From assembly GCF_002234675.1 (NCBI RefSeq), contig NC_019872.2:11095950-11159949 (forward strand): a stretch of 64,000 nucleotides of DNA. Reading direction: 5' to 3'. Both the position numbers and the translations under genes were made by a program. How positions within the stretch are numbered: position 1 is the stretch's first letter; each line of letters opens with the position of its first letter. Shown here piece after piece: positions 1-12,671 of this stretch. Origin of the DNA: Oryzias latipes (lineage: Eukaryota; Chordata; Actinopteri; Beloniformes; Adrianichthyidae). The notes beneath the pieces are model-generated. The model was not told where the DNA came from, did not search any database, and saw nothing but the letters and a program-made list of their open reading frames with translations.

Positions 1-209
1 TCCCAATTATAATTAAAAGACCACTGGGAACGCTTTTATTGTAGGTGACAAGATGATCAGAGTGGGACTTGGAAGCTATTTAAAATTGGGGGGTGGGGGG
101 GCAAATGTCAAACAATGTCACCAGTAGTTGTGCTAGTGTCAAGATTTTCAATTACTGTTATTTTGTTTCTCACTGGTTAATGTTATTTTTGTGTCTGGGG
201 TTTTCTTAG

Positions 210-825
210 GTTCAGTTGCCATTCCCTGTTGACAGGATAATAAATCTAAGCCGGAATGACTTCCAGCAACTGTTGAAGCAGTATGACTTCACAAAGGAAC
301 AGCTTGATTTTGTTCACGACATGAGAAGACGCAGCAAAAATCGCCTTGCAGCACAGCGCTGTCGCAAAAGAAAACTAGACTGCATTTACAATCTGCAGTG
401 TGAAATCAACAAACTTGTAAGACTTATTATTACTAAGCTTTTTATTATAATTGTTTTGCCCATTTAATTAATTATTGATGCTGGGTGTTCTGTTTGCGTT
501 GCAGAAGACAGAGAGGGAGAAACTGATTGTGGAGAGGAGCCAACTGGGCCAGATGAAGCTGAGAACATGTCACAGCGTCTCTGCCTTGTGTCAAAGGGTC
601 TGCAGTGAGGCCAACCTGCAGCCAGAACAGCTGCAAGTGTTAGCCAAATACATATCTTCAGAGTGCCCGCTATCCTCCCTCTTCCCTCACATAGATGCGT
701 TTCTGACGCAGCACGGATTTCCGCTCCTGCTCCAAGCACCTCTCCCAGCATGCACTGGAGATTTTGAAAATAAGGACACATCCAGCTCCGGCAGAGACAG
801 AACCACAGACGAACAGCCACTTTAG
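210..825 (+). CDS. bach1: BACH1-type bZIP transcription repressor, last two coding exons (partial)
   Basis: This is the 3' part of a CNC-bZIP factor. BACH proteins pair with small MAF proteins at MARE/ARE sites, and BACH1 represses haem-oxygenase and iron genes until haem releases it. The exons are 210-416 (acceptor AG at 208-209, donor GTAAGA, phase 0) and 505-825 (acceptor GCAG, stop TAG). The first carries the end of the CNC region and the basic region [19 protein letters not shown]; the second carries the leucine zipper and tail. The stretch [22 protein letters not shown] and the following ECPLSSL resemble BACH1 more than BACH2 from memory. The protein ends in TTDEQPL, close to the family's conserved TDKCTTDE tail, but the spacer before it looks shorter than in mammals. 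The BTB domain and 5' exons lie left of the window. The paralogue (a or b copy) cannot be assigned here. Confidence 0.9.
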
Positions 826-2185
826 AAAATGCTGGAAAACTTCTTTTGGTGCCCTGGTGTCACGATGACAGTGAAATGAACCCTGCACCCCTCATGACAC
901 AGGAACATTGTCTTTTATTGTAGCCTCAGCATAAATCAGTGCGTCTTTGATCTTATCACCATACAGCATTTACAACAGGATTACTGTGATCAGCAGATGC
1001 AATAATCATCGAACTTGTTGGACTTGCTACCCAACAAAATCGATAATTATTGTTGGACTTGCTATCTTTTTATTTCCAAACATTAATGAGATGATGACAA
1101 CGCATTCCACAGCTTGAAGGCCTTGTATTTCAAGTTTATAAGAATTAAAAATTTTAAAGAACATTCAGCAACAAAGGCTTCCATTCTCGGAGATCTTACT
1201 GTCCACAGCTTCACCCAAAGGCAGCTGGGATAGGCTCCAGCAACCTCACCTGACTTTGCACAAAACTAAAACCAAATTGAAAACTTGCATTTCTTTGTAT
1301 TCATACCTGAGTAAGTCTTAAAGGTTATTCCTTTTGTTTTTACATCTTTTATAAACCTATCTTGACCCAACATTGTTTTTGGTCTGTTAAGTAATATCTT
1401 GCAGACAACATTGGTCTTAAAAAAGAGAACAATACACCACAACATTCAGCAGCAATACCATACAGCTTGACCAAAATGTCTTGAGACAGTGTGCAATGTT
1501 TACCTTGTGGTCTTTGCTCTGACTATCTTTTTTGCTGCTGTCATTGTGGCCTGTTCTCCTCCACAGACCACAGTGAGACATCTCATTTATTTGGTACAGA
1601 CATAGCATGTAAATATGTCTTAATTTAAGTGCAATAAAAGTTTGGATACATAATTAATCAGAATACGTTATTTTTGGTTTAGCAGAAGCCCTTTTATTGG
1701 ACGAAACTGCTGTGGTTTCCACATCACTCTGTTATCTTAAGCTCCTCTTATCTAAATCACTGCTAAGGGTCAAAAGGATACTGTATGAATAAGGAATCAA
1801 CAAGGAAAAACAAGCAGAAAGATTTTAAGATGTTCTGATTCCTTTTGCATTTTTAATGCATTTTTTCTCTGCTTTTACTGTCTTTATAACATATTTTGAC
1901 ACCCAAAAAATAGTTTCCCTCTCCCCCTTTTCAAAGTAAAACATCTACAACTTTGTAGCTCTTCTGACTCTCCTCATCATCCTTTTATTTCTTTATATGG
2001 GATCTAAATACTGTAGCAGCTGATAGGATTTTTTAGGATGGCCAGTGACAATGACCTTCTGCTGGTATGGCAAGCTACAAGAAGACCAACCACCACGGGA
2101 ATCTGGAACCTTTGAGCTCATTGCCCTCTAGTGACTGTGCATGATCACTGCAGAATACGCACATGCACACGTGGAGCCCTGGGGG
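826..2185 (+). other. bach1 3' UTR and following intergenic DNA
   Basis: No coding signal is visible. A polyadenylation hexamer AATAAA lies at 1633-1638 and would give a 3' UTR of about 0.8 kb. Bases 1219-1245 (GCAGCTGGGATAGGCTCCAG and flanks) match the same repeat family as the larger copy at 28384-28570. The rest is AT-rich unique-looking sequence. Confidence 0.5.
1633..1638 (+). terminator. candidate polyadenylation signal of bach1
   Basis: This is a canonical AATAAA, the first clear one I noticed downstream of the bach1 stop codon on the + strand. Its use is inferred from position only. Confidence 0.35.
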
Positions 2186-2193
2186 TGCTTGAG

Positions 2194-4160
<1,967 letters not shown>

Positions 4161-4256
4161 TGCTTGAGCACTTTTCCCTAAACGACACCTTGGAAATGAC
4201 ATCACGTAACATCCATTTGTGTTTAGTCTCCACTGAAGAAAAGGGTTAAACAGTTT

Positions 4257-4466
4257 TTAACCCTTGTGCTATCCTAGGCAATTTAACATTGGGAGTTGGG
4301 TCATCTAGACCCACTAGACAGTGCGCTGAACCTTTTTTCTTCAATGATTTGTGATCTTCACTGGTGTCCATGGATTACATGAAATCTTTCCACCTTTATC
4401 CACCTTTGTCATGGTAGGGAGAACACGTCGATGTAAGGGTGGGGTCATAGGATAGCACAAGGGTTA
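4257..4466. mobile_element. piggyBac-like miniature inverted-repeat element, copy 1
   Basis: The left end TTAA-CCCTTGTGCTATCCTA (4257-4276) is mirrored by TAGGATAGCACAAGGGTTA (about 4448-4466). A TTAA target with ends starting CCC is the piggyBac signature; the right target reads TTAT, one base off. The roughly 200-bp interior holds no reading frame. It includes a block (TTTGTCATGGTAGGGAGAAC) shared with the copy at 5093. Confidence 0.7.
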
Positions 4467-5092
4467 TGCAAATCAAGTTGTTTAAACGCCATTGAGTGAC
4501 ATTAAAAGCAAGAAACAACAATGGACATGACATCTTCCCAATACTAGAGGAAATTATTTCCACCATAACTATCTGGAGGTCTTTCTTCAAGCTAAAATTG
4601 TTGAAAAATTCACTCAGATTCTTAGAAGAAGAAAGGCTCTCTGATCTCTTTCTCCTTTCCACTGAAAAAGACAAAGTCATAAATCACAGTGATGTGATTA
4701 ATATCTACAGGGACATTGCCGCTAGAAGGTTGGGCTGGTGTTTTAAGGGAAGGACCTATTTCACATTAAAATTATTTCCAGTATGATATTTATTTTTTTC
4801 ACATATTTTTCAAAGTTCACAAATTGTGCATATTCTGCCCTTTTCTGACTTTGAGCCTCTGCCCCTCTATAATCATGCTCACGTCCCTGCTGCAGATGAG
4901 AGTTTAAAATGTATGCAGCCTTTCATGCCACATAATGACATCTTTGATATCATTCAAATTTTTGTGTATTTTGAAGTTTCATGTTATAGTACAAAAAATA
5001 AATTAAGCAAAATAGTGTGAAATATCCAAAATAAAAAGTTATGTCTGGAATTTGTATTCTAAAAGCAAAATTCTTCATTCCTTAAAATCCTT

Positions 5093-5206
5093 TTAACCCT
5101 TGTGCTATCTTAGATGACCCCACCCTTACATTGTTATTCCTACCATGACACCTTTATTCACCTTTGTCATGGTAGGGAGAACACGTCAATGTAAGGGTGG
5201 GGTTAA
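5093..5206. mobile_element. piggyBac-like miniature element, copy 2 (short form)
   Basis: It starts TTAACCCTTGTGCTATCTTA and shares the TTTGTCATGGTAGGGAGAAC core with copy 1. It ends at GGGGTTAA, before the outer inverted repeat is regained. An inner inverted pair is visible (ACCCCACCCTTACATTG against CAATGTAAGGGTGGGGT). It looks like a shortened relative bounded by TTAA at both sides (5093-5096, 5203-5206). Confidence 0.65.
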
Positions 5207-8200
5207 AACAGTATATGGTGTAATTTTATTCTATTAGTATTGTTAGTGGGATGCAAATTCTGTCTGCAGTCAGCTGGAGGGACAAAGAACAAAGCTTAAA
5301 TAAGTCTAAAGAATTTTTTTTTTCAATCAAGGTTCTCCAACCTTCAACACTAAGCCATTCTGTCAATTTCTGCATTTACGTCATTGTCACTATCATGATA
5401 AATGTAAATGAAATATTTTTTCGTCATAATAAAACACAAATATAAAGAGAAAGTAGTCTTTTTCAAAATATAATAAAAAATGTATAACTTTTGACAGAGG
5501 TTCACATAGCGTCCTTTCAAAATAAAAGAAACCCTTTGTCATTGTCCAAATGCAGCAAATGTAGTGGTAGGTAATGCCAGTTGTGATTAAAAAACTGTTT
5601 ATTTTACAGTTTGTGGTGCATTTCAGCCTAAATTTTTTTTTTAAATCTAACCAATCCCTGGTAGACCCCTGGTCTAGTCATACGAATGATTCACTCTTTG
5701 TCTCTCCTGAATCTCTCCAGCCACAGTTTCACCGTCTCCCACTAAGTTGGTTGTTACTTTTGATTTGCTTTGTCAGTCTTTTTGAGTTGAATAATTCCTA
5801 ACTTTTCCTTATCACTCTTTCAGCAAAGACTGCTCAAACTAGAAGAGGCTCGTTTTTTTTGTCCAGATTCATCCCCTCTGTGTAAATGCTGTGAAACATT
5901 TACTATTGTTAATTAATTGCAGTTTTGCTTTTTGATCAAAGCAGGAGTGATTAGGAGCAGTTAATCTTTTCTTCCCATGGGTTTAAAAGATGATAACTCC
6001 TTGCACAGAGAGGTCTTATGTCTGAGAAAGGATGTGATTTAGGATGAAGGTATTTTTTTGAGTGGCTGCACTTTTCTCTTTATTTTAGAGTTTCATCCCA
6101 GAGTGCATTCCCTTATTTCTTTTATTAACAATATTCAAGGAGACGATATAGCATAGTTAACGCTCATTAAACAATAAAACATGTTTAAATCCTTATTTTT
6201 CAACTATTTAAATCAGTACATTGCCTGCAGTTTCCATACGTTGCCAATAGATGGCTCTACAGATCTGGTTTACCAGGGTTAAGCTGTCTGATCAAGGAAA
6301 ATAATGCCAGTTCAAATAGTGTCGTGTTATCTGTCACCCAAATATTTTTAGCTGAATGGGAGAGGTTACCACAAAGAGTTTTTCAGGCTTAAAATGATTT
6401 AATAAGCCTAAATCGATCAGAAAGATGAATTTGAGTCTGTGTGCATTCTGTTTATTTTAAAGCCGTTTGTCTGAATCGTTTTTTGTTTTGTCATTGTGGA
6501 CTTTTGATTAAATGATGTTCAAATGTTTTCCCTCAAAATTCAAGGATCCACATTTTCTTTATGATCTTCCCCCCTCCCTGTCCAACACTCCTTGTCGTTT
6601 TTGTCTGAGCATTTTCTGTGGGTGGCTTTCTGGCAGACCTTGAGAAGTACTGAGAAATGGATTTGTTGAACTTGTAATCCAAATTATAACTAAAGCGGCA
6701 TAATTAGAAGAAAAAAAAATACAGAAGAATTTAAAATTGCTTTATTTGTCCTCTTTTGTTTCACAAACTGAAAACTTGATATGTAGATCTTCAATTTCAA
6801 GATTTGGACTTTGCTTGGGAGTTAAAAAATGTCATTTTTGATTAAAGATACAAAAAGAATACTCTAGCATAGAATAGTATTATAAGATCGTTTGGTTTGC
6901 TTCGCATCGCTTTTAGCACTGGGCAGCGTTTTTCCTATGCCTGAATGCACGCAAAGCATTTGTAATGTTACACTATGCTATTATCACATGATACATGAGT
7001 CACAAACACCTTCACAATGTGAGAAGGGATTCTTTAAATCTGTTAGGCCAACAATGACATTTACACAATGACACTATTGTGTTAGGTATGCAAAAAAGAT
7101 GCAGGAAGTGCAAAATCAAGAAAACAAAATGTCAGGGGAGTCTTATTGCACATGTCCATGTAACCGAATACTTGGGATTATTTTCCTCAGAGTTCTGCAC
7201 ATGAATCTCTGAAACTTATTGTAACAACATTTTTTATGAGTTTTGTACAAACAACTCAAGAAAACGAAAACCTATGACACATAAAACAGCGAGGAGGCTT
7301 TTTGTTAGTAGCAAAAACTGGAAGAAGTGAAAAGTGAAAGATTTGAAGTGAAACAATAAAAGAAAGAAAAATGGCACTGTTGATGAGGAGGAACACAAAC
7401 AAGGACAGCTTTTATGAATTTATTCTTTGAGGCATCAGCAGATTTACGTATGAAGTATAGAAAGAAACAAAGGCGATGCAGCCTACCCATAAAAAAGACT
7501 CCTGTTTCCATGGAGACCAAGGTTTTAGCAGGTTAACTTACAAGTGTCCAGTTTAGCACTAAAAAATCAATCAAAAAAACAAAACACTCATAATCAGTTT
7601 TCACCAAAGTGTGAATTTATTTAGTGATTTGTTATTTTATATATGTTCTCACAGTCAGTAAGAACTGACGCCTCAGAAGTCAGTTCAACCTGAACAGTTC
7701 CAGTCGACTTGCTATTCCCCGTCAAATCTGAAGCACCTCTTTCTGTGTGTCTCAGTTTAAACTCAGTCTTTGTACTTCCCCCAAACCATAAATATTCATG
7801 TTACTATAAAATTAAATAAGACTAAATGAGACACTTAGTTGTACATTTATCATACAATCTGCACAAATAAGAAATCATTTTTTGAAAAGTGTTCTTTCTT
7901 CGATAACACTGGCTCTTTGGCTCATTTAAAAAAAAAAGCTTCCTCATTTTCAGGAGTTAAAAACATTGAGAACACAGTAAGACTTCTTTAAAATAACAAG
8001 AAACTCTGAGTTTCTTCTTTGGATAAGAAATCAACGGCACTGTGAGGAGGTTTGTCCACGTTGTCAGTCTTTTCACAGTGAACTGCTATGAGAATTGAGA
8101 GTGGAATCTTAATCAGGTAAGTGGACTAAGAAGATTATTGACTCTAGTCTGCGCTCTCTGGCATGACTGACCACGTGCAAACAGCACAGACAGCTGTGTT

Positions 8201-8455
8201 CCTTATCAGAAAATGTCAGTGTCACAACATGGCTCGTGCAAATAAAAAAAAATAGAAAAAATGTGGAGCATTTAAGTCCATGTGAGCTTTAGTTTCCACC
8301 TCAACTTAAAAGCTAAAAAGAGATACATTTGATATGGATTGAAGAACCCATGCTGTATTATCAGAACGCTGGTCAGATGTCCTGAAATTGTAGCATGGTG
8401 AGTTTGTCCCTCTTCATCCAGTTGTGCTTCTTTTCCTTCCCTGTCTGTCTCGCCT
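5207..8455. other. Intergenic DNA between bach1 and rab38
   Basis: This is AT-rich sequence with no splice-bounded coding segment or recognisable repeat end. The rab38 3' UTR, transcribed leftwards from 8455, must occupy its right part. I could not place its polyadenylation site with confidence. Confidence 0.4.
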
Positions 8456-11400
8456 TTATTTGAAGCAGCCAGAGCAACTCATCTCTCTGCCGGGGTTGAG
8501 GTGTGGTGAGATGGTGTCGGGTACCACAGATTTCAGGATGTCATTTTCCGTCGCCATCATGTGCTTAATGAGAAAGTTTGCAGCTTCTTTTAAGTTCAGG
8601 TTGTCCTACGGAGCAGAAACAACTGCCGTCATGATTAGGATAAAAAAACAAAAAACACACAAAAACCCCTTTCAGCTTTGTGATTGTCTACTGCCACCGC
8701 ATATCTGCACACAAGGTCTAACTGAGCATGCTCAGTACAAACTTTGACCCTTGAGAATGTCGAGTCTTCGTGCCACAAGGATGCCAGCACAGCAGTGTGA
8801 ACAGAGGATGTGTGAATGAAGACAACATTTGCAGTAGTTAAAGCCATGTGTGCATACTGCAGGGGGTTGGAATGTATATGTGTGAATATTATTTCCAATC
8901 TGTTATGCAAAATAAAATAAAATCCTTGCCAGCTCAAAGAGTACTGGTGCAGAAAAATCTCCATTTACACCTTTATTTTATTTTTAAGTTCTCACCACAA
9001 CGATGATGTACAGCAGGGAGACATTAACAGAGTTCTATGTTTTTATACAGTTTTACTGCCACAAAAATATGAATTCAATGGATTTGTGATAACAAAATGG
9101 CCATTGAATTCTAATATGAGTGTCAGAAAATTTATAGTAGCGGGCAGTCTTTGGCGATATCAACAGGAATTTGTACTGCTTACAGAGACCTTATGGAAGA
9201 AGATCTTCCCTGGGAGTGTCCTTACTCTGTTGCAGAGGCCTCAAGGCTATTCTTCCTGACAACCTTTTATCTTCTTGATAAGCTAGAAAATTCACTTTTT
9301 GGTCACTGGGAATGCAAACTGTTAGTTTTACTCATGAAAATACTTTTTAGGTAAAAAACAAAAAGAAAAAAGAAAGCTTTAAAATATTCTGCACAAGTAC
9401 TGCTGTAAGAAGGTTTTTTTTCTTGCTTTGTCTGCGACAGAGGTATATTTGCACCAGTCTTTGTTAGTACAAATACACAATAGTTGTGTGAATACTGAGC
9501 AAGCATTCTAACTGTAGGGATAATCTGCTACTTCTGTACATTTATGGACTCAAAATCCAGTGTCTTTTCAATTATTTCCATAATTCTGATATTGAACTTT
9601 TCATTTTCTTCATTTCAGTCTGTTGGTTAGTATAGTTCTGATCACTTTTTAAACAAATATTGTTTTTCCCAACACCTTTGGACCAATTTTAGACTTTACC
9701 AAACATTGGCAGCCTTTCTATGTTTTGTATAAGAATATACAATAAAATAGATTAGGATAAAATGTTATTGATCCCACAAAGGGGAAATTACTTGCTACCT
9801 TAGCTTTTAGTAAAAACAGCAAATAGATAATAAATAACGCTCAAAACACACTTCAGAAATGAATAACAACAATAGGCTAATTATTGCCCAGTGTTTATGA
9901 GGCGTTGTAGAGTCTAATAGCTGTCAGGAAAAATGTGACTCTGAATAAGTTTGACATAAAATAGCTACTATAAATAAAATTAAATACATTTATTAGATAA
10001 GTATTTTGTCATTAAAACAGCTAAACAGCTGATTGTTGGGTGTTTAACCAACCAAAAATGTGCAAAACTAATGAAGCTCAATCTGCACTTCAAATCTGCT
10101 TTGATCTTTAATATGTGCCTCTTATTATCCTTCATGTTTAATTATATCAAGCTGTATTAATAGGCTTCCATTTTAAAAAAATCAAATCACTTTGGAGAAA
10201 AAAGCTGTTTGAAAATTTGTCTTTTGTATAACCATTTCCTCTGAATAAAAATTGAAAGAGCGAAAGGAAGAACATGACGCACTCAGATGAAAATTGTATT
10301 TTTGTGGCACTTCTCTCATGATGGGCGACATAAACAAAGAAAATTAAGCTTAAAATTGCGTTTCTGAGTATTTCTTTGTTGTTCCTAATTGAGAGCAGAT
10401 GAAAAAATGCCATTTGAAAAAGCTTGAAGATGTGAGACAGAAGCTGCTATCGGCGGACTACAAAGTCCCTGCTCCACTCAATTCTGATGCATTCACTTGT
10501 AGACAAATAGCTCCATGTACGTCTTCACTGTTCTTGTCCGAGCTGGCATCCGGCTCACAATTGTACGGTTTTACAGCTCCAATACTGCTCACCATTTTTG
10601 TTGCACTGCTATTGTTAGGTTGGGGTTGTGAGGGGCTGTAAGCTAGGGGGAGAGAGTGTGAACAGAGGGATGATGGAAAGTGGGGGCAGGCTTACTCTTG
10701 CTGCTCTAATGAAACTATGTCCTAAAAAAAATGACATTTTTTTTTTATTTTGCCATAAAATAGCTTAATCATAATCATTAATCATCAAGAAAAATGATGA
10801 TTAATACTGAATTTCATGTAAATTAAATGAGAAAAGTTTAAAACTACATTTTTTCAAGGATATAAATGCTGTAAATTGGGATATGTTTTTTAGCTCTCCA
10901 GAATTTCTTTTAATTTTTTTTCCATTACTGACATAATAAAAAATAAAAAAAATAAAATCTTAGTTATACTCACCTTAGCTGATGTCTCAAACCAGCCTAT
11001 AAAACCATGGTCCTTGCAGAACTGGTCCATTTTGAGGCCGTTGTTGGTTAGGTCTCTGATCTGGTCACACTTGTTGGCCAGCAGGACAGTGGCTATGCTG
11101 CTTCCATTGGCCAGCATAGCTTTAGAATCCAGGTCTTCCTTCCACTTTAGGACCGCCTCAAAGGTTGTGGGCCGTGTCACATCGAACACGATGAAAGCCC
11201 CCATGGCTTCCCGATAATACACTCGGGTCATGTTCCCGAAACGCTCCTGACCTGGGTTGAGCAAACACACCAAGAAAAGGAGCCTCTTCACTCAGTGGAC
11301 GTAGCAGACATCAGTTTTACAATAAACAGTTCTCATTGTGTTTCTCTGCTTTTGAAGCCAAGTGCGTAATGCAGCTAGCATCAAGACAGGAGTTTGCTGT

Positions 11401-12671
11401 TCCAGGGTTTTAATGAGACAACACATTCCTGATGTCCGATTGTTGCACTTTAACAAACCCTGAATGCAGTTGTCTGTTTCTGTTTATAAAACAAGGTAAA
11501 ACATTGCATAAAAATGTGAATTTTCTGCTTGTGGAATGGTTGCATAACTTTGCTGGCAATGGAGGAAATCTTCACCGGCTTTGGTTGCTATGTAACAAGA
11601 GATCATGTTTGTCCCCCAATTAAATTCTGCTTGCGGAACACTTCTTTTTTTAATGTTAAAGAAAAAATAAGGTTTTCCACAAAGAGAAAATATTAGTCTA
11701 CATCAAAAAGTACGACTCCATGGACGTTCTGCTTTTCATTCAAGGTATTTGAGGTGACAGAAATTTTAAGATGACAAGCACTTTGTACCTCACATGACAC
11801 AGTGCCATTTATTTCCAGCTTTACCTGACCTGTGTGCCAAATGAAATGTATCCTTAAAGCTTGAGCAGAATCATTCAGATTTTTCACACTTGTAACTTCA
11901 AGCAAAAAAATACATAAAAAAAGTGAATCTTATATTATAACACTGTTGAATGATGAATCCAGATGGGTTAGGGTTAAGGTTTGTGTGAGATTCTTTTTAG
12001 GCTACAGTGACACTCCTGCGACTGGCCTTTAAATTGTTTTCACATGACTCTATTCACGTGAAGTAACATCACCTTGAATGGATGATCGAGTAACAGAGGA
12101 CTCTTCTTCAACAATTGTGTGTGTGAGAGAGAGAAAGAGAACTTCCTATCAGCAGATCCCCTGTGACAATGCACATTTCATAATTCTACAAGTCATGCTT
12201 AACTGTCAGCATGTAGAAAAGTGTTATCAGCTCAAACCATCAGCTTTTTAGGAAGTAACGTTGCTGCACAAGTTTGTGTTTTAAGAGTTTTAACTACTAG
12301 GCTAGGTTTTAACTACTTTAGTTTTCATGTTTTATAAAAGCAATAAGGAAATTCATGGAGTTATTTAAACAGTTACGTGTGAGCTTTCATCCAGCCCTGC
12401 TTTGGCTCCAGTTGATTTGTCGTTTTGGCTACTTGTTCTCACCTGCAATGTCCCACAGCTGAAGCCGGACGGTCTCAGAGTCCCAGTTCAGCACTTTCAG
12501 GGCGAAATCCACTCCGATTGTGGCTCTGTAGTTTGTGGAGTAAGTCTGGTGCACGTACCGCCTGATGATGGAGGTTTTCCCCACCCCAAGGTCTCCAATG
12601 ACGAGCACCTTGTACAGGTGCTCTTTCTGCAGACTCCGCATACCGTTTGTGCGTAATGGGTGATTAGCCAT
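8456..12671 (-). CDS. rab38: Rab38 small GTPase, complete, three coding exons
   Basis: RAB38 is a RAB32-subfamily GTPase that works with BLOC-3 and BLOC-2/AP complexes to send tyrosinase-family cargo to melanosomes and other lysosome-related organelles. The coding exons on the minus strand are 12443-12671, 10974-11251 and 8456-8605 (229, 278 and 150 nt), giving 218 residues; all junctions are GT-AG and in phase. Visible motifs are the P-loop GDLGVGKT (26-33), switch I YRATIGVDF, WDIAGQE (73-79), NKCDQ (136-140) and ETSAK (165-169). The C-terminus is CSGCFK, so two cysteines can be geranylgeranylated. NNGLKMDQFCKDHGF matches RAB38 better than RAB32. The start is the ATG at 12669-12671. The stop codon overlaps an AATAAA (AAATAAAG), which is probably too close to serve as the poly(A) signal. 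Intron 1 has two MITF-type E-boxes. The only doubt is paralogue naming. Confidence 0.95.
9755..9795 (-). repeat. Retroelement 3' tail fragment in rab38 intron 2
   Basis: GTTATTGATCCCACAAAGGG and the following GAAATTAC are the inverse of the tail before the ATCT run at 3374. It is a truncated remnant with no recognisable coding part. Confidence 0.55.
10536..10725 (+). repeat. Dispersed repeat family A, copy 1 (rab38 intron 2)
   Basis: It shares AATTGTACGG, GTGAGGGGCTGTAAGCTAG, GAGAG-GTGT-AACAGA, CTGCTCT and GAAACTATGTCCTA, in the same order and orientation, with 57602-57835 in chordc1 intron 6. No terminal repeats or coding are visible, so the class is unknown. Confidence 0.65.
12040..12061. 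promoter_or_regulatory. Paired MITF/TFE-type E-boxes in rab38 intron 1
   Basis: TCACATGA (12040-12047) and TCACGTGA (12054-12061) are both perfect 8-bp palindromic or near-palindromic M-box/CLEAR-type sites, with starts 14 bp apart. They lie about 0.4 kb downstream of coding exon 1. RAB38 is a MITF target in mammals by established knowledge. Function here is inferred. Confidence 0.5.

Noticed and set aside
8456-8464. AATAAA overlapping the rab38 stop codon as a poly(A) signal
   Set aside because: Cleavage 10-30 bases later would leave almost no 3' UTR. Coincidence of the AAA-TAA-AGG codons is more likely.
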